Shown one piece after another: positions 1-12,342 of a stretch of DNA of 64,000 bases; the first letter of the stretch is position 1; each line of letters begins with the position of its first letter. A model generated the notes under the pieces. The model searched no databases, was not told the origin of the DNA, and saw only the letters and a program-made list of their open reading frames with translations. The stretch is from the NCBI GenBank assembly GCA_963513935.1, contig OY740777.1, positions 13,937,092 through 14,001,091 on the forward strand, read 5' to 3'. This DNA comes from Aphrophora alni. Its lineage: Eukaryota > Arthropoda > Insecta > Hemiptera > Aphrophoridae. A program made the translations under genes and the position numbers.

Positions 1-68
1 ACAGAAGGCGTGTTTATCATCGCAACTACAAGAGAATTATGCGTGGACTTAACAATGAGGAAACGAAT
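1..68 (+). repeat. Copy of an arginine-rich ORF fragment, shared with 3951-4014
   Basis: The first 68 bases match the reverse complement of 3951-4014 almost base for base. Both encode the stretch RRRVYHRNY(K/M)RIMRGLNNEETN. Here the copy is cut by the window edge. Two copies within 4 kb in opposite orientation point to a mobile element rather than a host gene. Confidence 0.6.
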
Positions 69-1246
69 AAAACTTCAAATCATATTACAACAGTATTTAA
101 ATTAAAAATATTTATATAACAAAATATTGATCGATTTCGAACAACGAGTAACCCTACTTTTGTGATTTAAACAATAAAAATTAAAAAACCACCTGTGGCT
201 GTTATAAAAAATATAATTTCTTAAAATCGTCACAACCGATTTCAATAAAATTTTAGTGAAATGTGAAGATTAATGATGCAAACCTGAGTGTAAAAACGCA
301 AGCAAAAAACGGTTCTGGATTATTTGTCAAAAAAATATAAACGTTGACAGTTGTTTTTAAAAGGTATAATTTAATTAAACAATATTTACACTGAGAATGT
401 GTTTATTGCACAATCAATCTTTGGGCCCTTATTTTTTTTTTTTTTTTTTTTTTTTCAAAATAGTGTTAAGTTGCCACTTTTTGATTGACAACTATGGAAC
501 TGACATTTTTGATGACGATCTGATTTTACTTTGGTTTTGAAAGTTTACGCAAACTTTCTACCGATATCCCGGCTAACCTTGTCACAGTGCAAACATAAAC
601 TATAATCGCAACAGTACATTGTATCACAATCTGGCAACAGTTCAAAATCCCAGGCTTTCGCCGCACTATTTGTTTCAAACAAATGTCCCTTTTCCTATAT
701 TGCCTTGCTCTACACGGATAGGCTTTCTCTCAAGATTCTTATAAAATGGTTTTTTTTTCTTAATTTATAACATCGCTTCTATCTAAACGAAACCAAACAA
801 TTCCAGAAAATCTTTATTGTATTATTTTATGTCCGTAATGTAATTTAATCTGTACAGAACTCTGTATTTGCTCATTTGAGTAAAAGCAAATAATTTTTGA
901 TCTTGTTATAACGGCAAAAAAATTTCGGTCATCAACGCTTCACACAAAAAAAAAATCAAGCATGTGCTAAAACAAGACGATTTTATTTGCGGTCCGGGGA
1001 CAGTTATTTGTTATAAAGTCGAAGTTTTTAAGCAGCAATTTAAATTGTACAGACAGACAAGCGCATGAAATTATAATGGTCCTTGGTTGTACCTACGAAC
1101 CCTAATAAGAGAAATCAATTAAAATAATAACGAATTGTTTTCTTTCACATCTCACAAAAACTATTGTTTTCAAACTTAAATGCAAATTAACTTGCTTTCA
1201 TCATACAAAAAACTATAATATATGATTTCACACCGTAATTTAATTT

Positions 1247-1249
<3 letters not shown>
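69..1249. other. AT-rich intergenic sequence without a recognisable gene
   Basis: No credible ORF. It contains a poly-T run (about 430-455). The stretch 235-350 resembles 39580-39680 (shared 'gtgaaatgtgaagatta', 'gcaaacc' and 'aaaacgcaagc'-type blocks), so part of it is an old dispersed repeat. Confidence 0.5.

Positions 1250-1291
<42 letters not shown>
1250..1291. repeat. (TA)n microsatellite
   Basis: About 21 uninterrupted TA units. Confidence 0.95.
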
Positions 1292-1294
<3 letters not shown>

Positions 1295-1461
1295 GATTTG
1301 TAGGTTACACTCGATTCAAATAGGGAGGTGGAAGATTTCATCCGACACTTTAAATTTGGCCTGGCGCCTGCCTACATATTAATTTTTTGGCAAATAAACA
1401 TACATATTTTTTGTAATCAGAATAACTTCTTATTTTATTTCATACCCCACACCTAATATTA

Positions 1462-1491
<30 letters not shown>
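1462..1491. repeat. (AAT)n microsatellite
   Basis: About ten AAT units. Confidence 0.9.
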
Positions 1492-1492
<1 letters not shown>

Positions 1493-1780
1493 TTTCGACT
1501 CTTAATTTTTTTCTCCTTAACCACCTCAATGTCTTTTTTTTTTGTTACCGCTATATTTTTCGTATATGTGAGACAATACAAAGCATATAAATGCAAAGTT
1601 TGAAATATAAAGGATTTATTATCTTGTCTGTGTAGACTGATTGCGACTTACAGGCAGATAGATTGACAGACACGCCCATGAAATTATAACAGTCTTTGGT
1701 TATATCTAGGGACCGTAAAAATAATAGAAATCTCACCAGACTTAAAATGAACTGTATAAAAACATCCCACAAGGGGTCTC

Positions 1781-1891
<111 letters not shown>

Positions 1892-2147
1892 GATATATGA
1901 CCAAAATACGTTCAGATATCAAAAATGATTAAAATCTGTCAACGAGTGTAAATTGTAGAGTATTGGACAAACGAATGGTATCCTTCTAAAAACGACACTT
2001 TTGTCCTCAGGGGACTTAAAACACAAAATAAAGAGTGTAAAAAACACAGCACAAACTTTCTCACTTACCCATCACCAAAAAATGTCAGTTGGGTTGTTGT
2101 CAGAGTGAAAACGAAGCATGAAGACGTCGTCTTTAATACAAAATGAA

Positions 2148-2677
2148 TACAGTGTGTTCAGAAAATATTGTACCAAACTTGGAAAAGTTCATTTATAAAC
2201 AAACGCCCGGAAACGAATTGTTTTCAATCTGTCGGTCTTTTTTTGTTTCTTTTAAAAATATAGCTTTTGAAATTATTAAGATTTCGAGTCGAAATTTGCT
2301 ATAGGCTACACATTTTTCATGCTGCACTATTATCAGTGTATCAAAATCGAAACTTTATCTTATAAATTGTCGAAATGGTGCGAGTTTGAAATTTTTAATC
2401 TTGAATAACTCTAAACCATACTTTACAGAAAATGTACGCCCGCCATTTTCAAAAATGATGAGATAAAGTTCTTCGTATTCTGATAAAACGTTGCATAAAA
2501 AATGTGTGTACCTAATATCAACTCGTAAACTTAATAATTTAAAAAACTAAAATTATTTTTCAAAAAACCACAAAATGGCCGACAGTTGGAAAACTAAACA
2601 TTTTCAATTTTTTTCTTCTATATTTGACCTGTAACCACTACTTAAAGTTTGGGACGACATTTTCTGAACACCATGTA
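2148..2677. mobile_element. Tc1/mariner-type MITE, about 530 bp, TA-flanked
   Basis: The left end reads TACAGTGTGTTCAGAAAAT. The right end, reverse-complemented, reads TACATGGTGTTCAGAAAAT. The match continues through ATTGT/TCGT and CCAAACTT, giving terminal inverted repeats of about 35 bp with TA at both edges. The inside is AT-rich with 'aaaatggc' blocks and no transposase. TA targeting and the 'ACA-GGTGTTC' ends fit a non-autonomous Tc1/mariner element. Assignment below superfamily level is not possible by eye. Confidence 0.7.
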
Positions 2678-3370
2678 TTGACGCCTAAACACGCTCATTT
2701 GTATTATTAACACGTCATCAGCAATAATAATTAATTGTACTTGATTAAAACTTAACTTTTAAGAACGGCGGTTTTTAACAATTTTACCAATTAATTCTGA
2801 AGCGTTAAAATTTTTTACTAGTAATTTTGTACACGGATTTGAGTCGTTAATATTCACATTTCACTAAAATTTGAACGAAATCGGATTCGAGAAACAGATT
2901 TTTTTAATTTTCATCCATAACTTCCAAAATAAGATTTTTAGAGAGATGGCGATGAATACGTTTTATTCTAATCCTAAGATGCTATACGTGACGAAATTTG
3001 ATCAACATCGTTACACCCGATTTTGTGAAAATCGTAATTTTGTTTTTTACGCAGCTATTCCCACATTTTGGGTTATAAAAAAAATGAAAAACCTAAATCC
3101 GCCTCAAATACTAAATTTCATTAAAATCCGTTGACGGGTTTACGCTTTACATACGTCTATACAAACCAAAAAAATAAACTACACGGTACCGTACAACAAA
3201 AGTGTGTTAATGAAACCTTAACGACTATAATTTCACTTCCTCCAATAGGCCAATATCTCCTGCTTATTATTCCAGTCCAGTGTTATCCTGCACATGGTCC
3301 TAGTTTAGCTTCCAGAGTGGGGGAGAGGGGAGTTTGAAACAGTTAATTTTACATGCCTTTCTATAGAATC
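2678..3370. other. Intergenic spacer upstream of the Osiris gene
   Basis: AT-rich. The 2840-3130 part shares phrases with 6720-6800 (cattt-cactaaaattt-aacgaaat), a dispersed non-coding repeat. No gene was recognised until the promoter at about 3371. Confidence 0.5.
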
Positions 3371-3406
3371 AATAAAAGCTGACCGATCGAAGAGTAAATT
3401 ATCAGT
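3371..3406 (+). promoter_or_regulatory. Core promoter of the Osiris gene (TATA-like + TCAGT initiator)
   Basis: A TATA-like AATAAAAG at 3371-3378 lies about 33 bp before the A of an arthropod initiator TCAGT at 3402-3406. That would start the transcript at about 3404, 36 nt upstream of the ATG. A second TCAGT at 3415-3419 is an alternative initiator. The element spacing supports this, but it is not proved. Confidence 0.5.
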
Positions 3407-3439
3407 TGTATCCTTCAGTTCAATCAACAAGCATTGAAC

Positions 3440-6400
3440 ATGAAGACTTGTGTAGGAGTGATTCTGTTGTTGGTAACAGTGGCTGCAGGTTTGCCAACAG
3501 TGCAAGAGGAGACTAAAGATAACAGTCTGTACGATACGATGACGAAGACGATGGACGGAGTGGTTCGAGATTTGAAGAAGGATTGCGAATTGAACAGCGA
3601 TGCGATTACTTGTATTAAGTTTAAAGTGTTGGAATTAATAGATCAGGCCGTGAGACAGGATTCATTGAAGGTTAGTTTTATTTTGACAAATATCAACTTT
3701 TTTGTAAGCAAATTTTGATATAAACGGGTGATCCAAAAATCACGCAACCCGTAATCAAATAATCTGACATTTCACTCTTTGTTACAAAGAAATCAGTCTC
3801 ATGAAACTTCTATAGTAGACAGATTTCTTTTCTGTGTAACAACGAAATACTAGATTAAATAATACAAAGGTACCTGTTGCTCGAACAATATTTTGTTATA
3901 TAAATGTTATAACTTCAGCTGACATCCTTAGTGCTCGTTTACACTAATCCATGTTCGTTTCCTCATTGTTAAGTCCACGCATAATTCTCATGTAGTTGCG
4001 GTGATAAACACGTCTTCGGTATAAGTTTCTATTCCTTCTAATTGGAGGCATTTTTACTGTTAAAAGTACAAGTGAGAAACAGTTCAATATACTTAAAAAA
4101 CTTCCAGGAAAAACATTGCAAATCAATTAACAAAATTTAAAATAAATGAGCCCTCCCAGGGCCTGGTAGATGTGAAACATCAAAATCGTATTTGAGGAAA
4201 ATAATAATTAAAATAAACAAATGTTAATTTTTTTGTAAATAATACGATTATTAGACTATATTTTTACAAAAAGAAATATATTATATTATAGACAAAATCA
4301 TAACCTTAATAAACACTATAGGCCTAACTTTGGTTACCTAACATTGAACGATAGTTTCTAAGTATAATATTATTATAATTAATGAATTAATAATAATAAA
4401 TAAAAGTTGTTTGAAAATAAAAATAACTAAAATACTTATATATTTTTACACATAAAGAATAAACAAAACTCCACATTTAAATCAAAATATATTCAACAAT
4501 GCAACTTACTCTGCACGCTACTTGTGGCACTACAAGGAACGTTTGACCATCCATAGCGATGCCACACAAGAGTCTTACACCCGTACCGCCGCATTAGATG
4601 TTTCATATTCAAAATTCTCATTTTAAAACATTGTACAAACCAATCAAAACGAACTGATAAAATACCATATTTTGTCATAAACAAATAATAACAACACTTC
4701 TTTAATAAATACAATTTTGTTTAGTTTGTTTTAAATTATTTTTGTTTGTATGAATAACAATTTGATTGTTGTACTTTAAAACGTCTTGTGCGACTCGATC
4801 ATTTAAACAAATTCTAAACAAACTTCCAGATGAGTTAGAAACTTTAAATTTGTCAAACTTATAGCTTTTAGCCTGTATCGCACGGGGAAAATTCCAAAAA
4901 ACTGAAATTTCTAATTTTTAACCCCAAAAAAATTACAATGGCGGATGCAGATTTAGAATCGGTGTAAACCTTTTTTTGGAGGTATATTGTGGCTAAACCT
5001 TCAAAAACGGTTTGCATCAGCTGTTACAGTTTAGCGAATTCTACAAGTTTGTTTCTATGAATTATTCGTATCTCCATCGGTTAGATAGAGCTACAATTTT
5101 GATTTTAGGTAAACTTGTACATTTTTTTTATTGAATTATCTGACAAACTTATTGGAAAACTAGAATCATAAAATTTTGCACGCTTATGGCAAGTTGTCCC
5201 AGTATGAATGCCAAATTTTATGATTCTAGATGTCCTGTATGACAAAATATTAAATAAAGTGTGGAAATTAAAATTTTTGGATGTACAGCTTTGATCTAAT
5301 GTCAAAACAAACCCTCACCTCCCTCTCGTCAAAAACCACTGGAGGCTTGGGGCGATGCGAATGCTTAAATATAAAGCCAGATGTTTTTAAATTACAGATG
5401 TTTATAAATTCCTAAATATAAATTAGTAAGGGTTAACGGTAAAATCTTTAATCACTTCTACTTTCCCTCCTTTACGTTCCATCTTTTTCTAATTTGGGTG
5501 GAAACAACTTCAGGCTCAACCCTATCCGTGTCACCTAACATCAAAATCTGTTAACAATTTTAGGAGTTCTACTCACAAAAAACCCCTAGCCTATTAAATA
5601 AGTATAGATTGTATTTCAAGGATTGCGTGACTTGTGGGCGGACATTTTGAAAATTATAAAAAAGTCTTTATAATTTATAAAATAAATGCTTATACCAAAT
5701 CTGAATTCAATATCCTATCTATTTCTGGAGTTAAAATGATTTTTGTGAAAGAACAAAATGGCGGATAGACGAATAATGAAGCAGAATTCCGCTATATGTT
5801 AATTGACATTTTTTGTTCGTTTTGATGCATATAATCCGAAAATGAATAGCGAGTTCACCTTTTTCTGGACACCCTGTATATATAACCGCGGGAAAGCGAT
5901 AGGGTAATTCAATGTGCAGATAATAACAACGTTGTGTTTACTTCCTTATTTATTTATTTACTTATTCTATATCCATTCTATACCTACAAATGCCAATAAG
6001 AAGTCAAAATAAACACAGTACAAGCGTCAAATGTCTTGTAAACTATGGGAATCAGCAATATTAATTTTTTTATTTTGTTTTGTTAAAAAACTCTTTTCTC
6101 CGACTAATTCTCAACTGAAAATATCATTTTATGACAAATAAAAGAAATTCCGTAAAAGAACTAACTTTAAACATTTCTTCTGTTTTTGGTGAATTTGATA
6201 AAAGCCAAAATTTAATTATTAATTTAAATTTGTTTCAACATTGTAAAATTTTAATTTATGCTGGAGGGGAATTATAAAATTTAAAACCCTAAAGAAACAA
6301 AAGATTTTTGAAAAACTGTACCTAACCTAACCTAACCTAGCTACCTCGACTATATTATGCAGAGTAGTATATTTTTCGCGTTCGTCAATGGTTACCCCAG

Positions 6401-9400
6401 TATTTAAACTAACTCTAAAAATAATACAAGGATTTGAAAAAGTAAAACATATATCAAATGATGCATAACAGTGGAAATGTGTATTACAATTCTTGCTATA
6501 CAAGATAAGCCTTTTTGAATATTTCCTCAACAGGAAATGGATAATTAATTTTCTTAAAATAAATTTAGTACACCCTGATTTCAAATTAAAACATTTTTAG
6601 GGTCCATAAACAAAACCCTTATTAAGGTTAAATCGTATGATTTTAGCACAGGCTTGATCCTTTTATTTGTCTATTATTCCTGAATTGTAAATCTGATTTG
6701 ATATTTTGCACAATTTTTTGGATCATCCATTTCACATTTCATTAAAATTTCAACGAAATTGTTAAAACAGTTTTTAAGAAATTGTATATTTTCAACTACA
6801 CGGCGAGAGAATGGTTTTTATCGAAACTCCTTTATTTTAGGGGAAGTAACGAAGTTTTCGATAGTTAAGGGCTAAATTTTAAGAAAATTAAATCAAAAAC
6901 GTTACGTCGAATTTAGAAAAATTGGTAATTCGAGTTTTGATCTTATGGCAACATTTCCAAATTTTAAGTAATGCCCAATATTCAGATATCTCATTTGATA
7001 AAAATGATCTCTTAATTTTTCCTTTACAAATCATCCTTAAAAATTGATTTTTGGGCTCAAACAACCTCAAGGGAAAGTAGGATCGACTTTTTTAAACCTA
7101 CTACGCGTATATACAAATCCCACATTGTCATGTGAACATGATGAAGAAAAATAAAATGAAATATTGTTAACACAAGATTATTTTGCAGGTTTCAGACAGT
7201 GTTAAGCTCGTGAAGAACGATGCTGCTCCTGCAGAGGAAGCTTCAGGACGTGGATTTGTCGACCAATTAGAGAACTACGTTCAAACTCATGACATGTTAG
7301 TACAAGTTCCATTTACAGATACAACTCTTGCCATTTCACCAAGAAACATTGAAAATAATGAAATATCAATGGCTTTACGTTATCCTGAAGAAGAAGAAGA
7401 CAACGTTGTTGAAGGAAAATCCCGTAAGTGTGAATCGATTTTATTTATCAATACACACTGTGACCAGTATACTTCACTCCTTGTGTGTTTTAATACACAT
7501 TGTGCCTTACTGTATAGCGCGTCAGTGACAAAAAATATTCTAAAACCAAGAAGTAACACTAAATAATACCACAGCTAACTGTACACTTGAACAAAACACT
7601 TTATAAACACAATGTGCCCTACTGTATAGCGCGTCAGTGACAAAAAATATTCAAAAACCAAGAAGTAACACTAAATAATACCACAGCTAACTGTACACTT
7701 GAACAAAACACTTTATAAACACAATGTCCCTACTGTATAGCGCGTCAGTGACAAAAAATATTCTAAAACCAAGAAGTAACACTAAATAATACCACAGCTA
7801 ACTGTACACTTGAACAAAACACTTTATAAACACAATGTCCCTACTGTAAAGCGCGTCAGTGACAAAAAATATTCTAAAACCAAGAAGTAACACTAAATAA
7901 TACCACAGCTAACTGTACACTTGAACAAAACACTTTATAAACACAATGTCCCTACTGTATAGCGCGTCAGTGACAAAAAATATTCTAAAACCAAGAAGTA
8001 ACACTAAATAATACCACAGCTAACTGTACACTTGAACAAAACACTTTATAAACACAATGTCCCTACTGTATAGCGCGTCAGTGACAAAAAATATTCTAAA
8101 ACCAAGAAGTAACACTAAATAATACCACAGCTAACTGTACACTTGAACAAAACACTTTATAAACACAATGTCCCTACTGTAAAGCGCGTCAAGTGACATA
8201 AAATATTCTAAAACCAAGAAGTAACACTAAATAATACCACAGCTAACTGTACACTTGAACAAAACACTAATCAACATGTGTATATGAGTGACTTGTTTTT
8301 GAAGTCTATAAATAGTGTAAAATGTCGACTGCACAGTGGCTGGTGGCTCAATTCGCCGAATACGTAAGCGATCTAACTACTGTTTACATTTCTAACTCAC
8401 ACCGATCCATATACATGGAGTTGTCAAATTGTGTTTCCAAGCTTCAGGAAGTGGTTTTTCACATTAAAAAGTGTTCGGGATTGTCTAGTTTCACAAATAT
8501 CCGCCATTTTGTTTTTTCAAAAACATGTATTTTATCTCCAAAAACTGTTTGAATTGAAACTTGGCATGGTACGTAACAAGGTAAAGAACTATTTTGAAAA
8601 AATAATCAACATAATCCAATAACCAGTTTCAAAATGGTGGCTGATTAAATGTGTTAAATCTAACTCAAAAAACGGAATATATTTATGAATATTTTACTCA
8701 ACGCAAAATGGCGGCTGTTTAAATTTTTGAAATTTAAATAACTAAAGAACGGGATAAATTTTTGAAAAATATCTTGTGATAAAACAAAATGGCGAATATC
8801 TGGGGAAACTACGCAATTCCGGACATATCTTTACAGGAACTTTTTTGTTAGTTTTGATATCGAAGACCACCTTCTGAAGTTTGAAAACAAAATTGTCCAA
8901 CACCCTTTATATGTATCGATGAGAATTATAAATGTAAACAGTAGTCAGATTGTTTAGGTTCACGGCGAATCCAGCCTCCAGCCTCCTGAAGTTTGTAGAC
9001 ACAATTTTGCAACACCCTGTATACAAGTTTTAGAAAGCATGTCACAAGGAACTGTTAAAGTAAATACTTCCCGATTTGGGGAAAGTTAACTAAGAGATAG
9101 AAAGACTAATGAGTTATATCTCAACAAGCGCACATTTTCTCCCATGTAGTAGCAAAGAAACCTTTTACAAGAATAACACAATCTAACGAAGACAAATTCA
9201 CTATTACAGGCCGCAGGAAGAAGAAGAAGAACAGGCAATTGATGAAGATCTTGGTCCCCATCGTAGTCGTTCTGCTCTTCAAAGCTTTCACCCTGATGCC
9301 TCTCTTCATCGGTGCACTCGGCATGAAGGCCTGGAACGCACTTCAACTCAGCATCTTCTCTTTCCTCATTTCCTTCACTTTGACAATCGTCAATCTATTC

Positions 9401-9565
9401 AAGAAAGTCAAAGAAGAAAAGACAACCGCAATCGCAGCTAAGATTCCCTGGGAAGGACCTTACAATCACTACGCCGCTGCGAAGAACTTCTTCGAGCAGG
9501 CTTACGTTGAACCAGCTCAAGAAATCAACGCCCAACAGTTGGCCTACAACGGTTATAAAGAATAA
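3440..9565 (+). CDS. Osiris-family protein (DUF1676), three coding exons
   Basis: The coding exons are 3440-3670, 7189-7423 and 9210-9565 (phases 0 and 1), encoding 273 aa. The donors are AAG|GTTAGT and CCC|GTAAGT and the acceptors TTTTGCAG and ATTACAG. Residues 1-18 form a hydrophobic signal peptide. C49 and C58 are the paired cysteines of the Osiris N-terminal region. An acidic run (PEEEED) and a basic run (RRRKKKKNR, 156-164) precede two hydrophobic segments (about 169-193 and 199-219). The C-terminus carries AQQLAY (263-268) followed by NGY, a family hallmark. Osiris proteins are insect-specific, usually clustered, and linked to endosomal trafficking and cuticle formation; the exact paralogue number cannot be assigned here. 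Exon 3 uses many C/G-ending codons, unlike the AT-rich surroundings. ATG 3440 was chosen because it opens the signal peptide. Confidence 0.93.
3944..4051 (-). pseudogene. Short arginine-rich ORF, possible Helitron-type N-terminal remnant
   Basis: The 35-aa minus-strand ORF begins MPPIRRNRN and continues with RRR and HRNY blocks. Its 3' two-thirds recur at 1-68 in the opposite orientation. Arginine-rich starts of the type MPP(x)RRNR occur at the N-terminus of some insect Helitron rep/helicase proteins, but nothing of Rep or helicase follows here. It is most likely a transposon fragment inside the Osiris intron. The class assignment is weak. Confidence 0.35.
5885..6060 (-). repeat. Dispersed repeat R5, minus-strand copy
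   Basis: The reverse complement matches 17990-18180 and 28770-28970. Shared blocks include 'acaagacatt', 'cttcttat', 'gaatggat' and 'aaggaagtaaac', ending in 'gttgttat'. It is non-coding. Confidence 0.6.
6319..6341. repeat. Short (CCTAA)n interstitial telomere-type tract
   Basis: About four tandem CCTAA units. TTAGG/CCTAA is the ancestral insect telomere repeat. So short a tract is more likely an internal relic or part of a transposon than a true telomere. Confidence 0.6.
7497..8270. repeat. 111-bp minisatellite, about 7 units, in Osiris intron 2
   Basis: The anchor 'gcgcgtcag' recurs at 7517, 7629, 7740, 7851, 7962, 8073 and 8184, giving a period of 111 (once 112). The units are almost identical. 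They differ by occasional substitutions, such as 'tatag' versus 'aaag' before the anchor, and one inserted base in the last unit. The array starts 74 bp after the exon 2 donor. Stops in every unit argue against coding. Confidence 0.95.
8271..9209. other. Remainder of Osiris intron 2, MITE-like debris
   Basis: 'Caaaatggcgg'-type blocks and two ends of the form 'ttg(t/c)-caacaccct-tata' (about 8895-8912 and 9008-9031) indicate fragments of Tc1/mariner-type MITEs. The acceptor for exon 3 is ATTACAG at 9203-9209. Confidence 0.5.
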
Positions 9566-11165
9566 ACATCTCGTGCAGGTAATATTTTCTGATTATCTCC
9601 TATCTAAATATTGATATAGTTTGCTTCCAACCCCAACATTATTGCCACAAACTCGATACAATATCAACAATCCTGGAAGTAGACTCCATTTAAATTCGTT
9701 CACTGTTAGTACAACAAACCAAACTGGTTGTGTCGCATTTACAAAAATGTACGCCAATTTAATGTTTAAAACATTTTTGGAAAGCGATTCATACTTCTAG
9801 GCAAGAAAAAATTGTTTTAAATCTTTAATTTACTTCAATTATCCTATAGAAATCTACCTTAAAAGATAAGATGAACAATATCTTAATGAATCAGCTGTTA
9901 ACCAAAACAGCTGATTAATTACACCTTACATAAAATCATTTTGAGGTTATGTCGACCAACCCCTTGTAGATTTACTAGATATGCTCATCACTGAGCTTTA
10001 TAAACGTGACATACGTTTTGTGTGTTAGGCCGGTTGTACGCTAGAGCGACACGATACATATCTTAAGGTCGTAATCGATACACGATAATTATCTTATAAG
10101 ATAAATATCGTTAGTGGGCGTTCTAACCGTGTTGAAGCGGTTACACATCTCTTCGCTCAGTATCCTTAAGATAATTCAAAATGTCTAAAGGCCTAATAAA
10201 TTATACGGATGCACCCAACACTTCCTTTTCTTCTGTCTTTAAAATACCAATACATCACCTTCATTCGAAGAACTCATAATGACCAAGTCGCGAAACAAAA
10301 TGATCGTTCCAAATATTTTAATTTATAGATACAATTATTAGATTTAAAAGATATTCCGTACTTGTGTACTATACAGACCCCCCCCCCCTATTTATAAATT
10401 AAAAATTAAAAACATCATTTTGCGAATATTTTTAGGTTATTTAACTGCCATAACAAACCAAAATAACAACTATTCCTTCGCTCCACTGCAATCAATTCAA
10501 GTTGGAACATTCATCCACTACGCCACTCAGTGTTACTTACAACACTCTTACGAGAATCATTGTTTGTATTTAATAGCGGTTTGTGTTGTTGCTGATTTAT
10601 TAACTTATATTGGTTTTACATAACCTAACCTAACCTATTCCAAGTTTTTGCTGAAAAAGTGTAGATGTGTAGCAAACAGGTTAGGTTAGGTTATTTAGTT
10701 CCTGTTTGGTGTACAAAAAAAGGGGGGATAGTCCGTACCACATATTCAATAATTACTTAGATATTGCTAATTATCAAGATAAATAAACAGAGATAGAGCC
10801 TAATTAGAGACAGTGCCGAATTCACAATAAATCTTTATAAATATAAACCGTGGTTTACGAGCGCAGCGACCATGGGGTTATCAGCACGCAAATGATGTTT
10901 TTATTTACTATTTAATAATTAATACAAAGTAACAATGTAACAAAACCCGCCCGACACTGTAAAATTCAAAATATTTATCACTTGCTATGTTTCAGGAGGC
11001 TTTGCACAGCTGACAAACTTAACTGGCAAGAAGACACAACCTCTACACAACCAAATATTTATTTTTGTATAAAATTTATTTATGATTAAATTATTTAATG
11101 AAACAAATTCATTGTACATAAAAAAATCCAAATAAAATCGATTTTTTTAAAACTAAAATCATTGT
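9566..11165 (+). other. Probable 3'UTR of the Osiris gene with a UTR intron and poly(A) signal
   Basis: Thirteen bases after the TAA stop lies a strong donor (GCAG|GTAATA, GT at 9579). A matching acceptor ATGTTTCAG ends at 10995, and AATAAA occurs at 11131-11136. This suggests a 1.4-kb intron inside the 3'UTR and a terminal non-coding exon of about 10996-11155. Without the intron, transcription would have to run 1.5 kb to the same signal. This is an inference from splice sites only. Confidence 0.45.
10618..10696. repeat. Inverted pair of interstitial (CCTAA)n / (TTAGG)n tracts
   Basis: About three CCTAA units (10622-10637) and three TTAGG units (10679-10694) face each other across about 40 bp, making a small hairpin-capable structure inside the putative 3'UTR intron. 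Confidence 0.65.
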
Positions 11166-11225
11166 TGTAGGCTATGTTATTTAACCTTGATGTAAAACAA
11201 TACAAAATATATTAAGAGAATATAC

Positions 11226-11900
11226 CAGATGTCAAAAGAGTACGTTACGAAATTTTAAAAGGTACAAACTCAAAATTTAGAAATATTTTCGGTGTAAAAA
11301 AATTTTTGGTACTATACGGTAAATTTTATCCCACCTCAAAATGGGTTTTTTGGGGGCAACTCGAAATTTTCAAATGTAAAGCCCTTCCCTTCATTGTAAA
11401 GGTCTTATTTAACAGAAAATAACTACCCAAAATAGAGGTCACTATTTTACTTAATGGCAGTTGTCAAAACTTTTTATAAAATCCAAAGTCAAACATAAAA
11501 AAGCTAAATTGTTTCGAAACACTAACTCTAAGGGAAAAAATTATAATAGCAAAAACTAATTTTATTCAAATTTGACCAGGTAGTTCCATTACCCCAAAAC
11601 TTAATTTAAACTCAAATTTTATTCAGCTAAAATTTTAAAACGTACCAAATTTTAATACTTGACCGATCTCCATTTTGAATTGGAGTAAAATTGGACCTCT
11701 TATTTTCTATTCAAGAAGATTTTTAAATTGATGTATTACTCGATGGACTATACATTTAGACATTTTTAGTGACAACCTCCCCACGAAATACATTTTGGGG
11801 TGAGATTGAAATTATAATAGCAATATATGGTGTCTATACATCAAAGAAATTTGGACTTTTTTAACACCTGGTACAAAGAGACTTCAGGAGTTACAAATTA
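11226..11900 (+). repeat. Dispersed repeat R1, copy 1
   Basis: Collinear with 22065-23230. Shared blocks include 'aaaaggta', 'ccaaaatgggtttt', 'aaataac-cccaaa', 'cgaccagg', 'aatttaaact', 'ttgaccgat' and 'ccattttcaattggagtaa'. There is no ORF. This copy lacks the insertions that interrupt the 22-24 kb copy, so it serves as an empty-site comparison. Confidence 0.65.
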
Positions 11901-12342
11901 AAAAATTGTATTGGCTATAAAGTTTTTTTATTACTCTATGCAATACAAAATCCAAATCTAACACTGGTTTTTAAATATGCAACTACTTAAGAAACAGATG
12001 TTTAAATAATGTTTTAGAAAATTTTCACCTCTAGCCAAAAGCAACCTGCTATCTTAAACATGAATTTCTTATAAAATTCTAAACTGAATCAATACAAGAA
12101 CATTGTAAACTAACTTTTTCTTTCTCAGGGTTCGTTTCACGAAACAAAAATTTAATTAATTAAATTTATCTAATTATTTAAATAATATTTTCTTTAAGGT
12201 TTTTCGATTCTCAGTTTCGACTCTGCATGCTAAAAACTCTTTAACATCTCTAATCTCCCTATTCTTAATTTATTTTTTAATGTGTTGAGAATAAATTTAA
12301 TTTTAAATGGTTTGAGAAATGTACAGTAGATTTTTACAACCT

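Larger units (their letters stand above)
3671..7188 (+). other. Intron 1 of the Osiris gene (3.5 kb)
   Basis: It contains an arginine-rich ORF on the minus strand (3944-4051) and part of dispersed repeat R5 (about 5885-6060, minus). A TIR-like end occurs near 5865-5880 ('ggacaccctgtata'). A short (CCTAA) tract lies at 6321-6340. No other credible exon was seen. Confidence 0.7.

Noticed and set aside
7497..8270. CRISPR-like array
   Set aside because: The units are contiguous 111-bp minisatellite copies without distinct spacers, in a eukaryotic intron.
10020..10200. Possible hAT-type MITE (TTAGGCC ends, inner palindrome around 'gataattatcttataagata')
   Set aside because: Only about seven terminal bases match and no 8-bp target duplication could be read.
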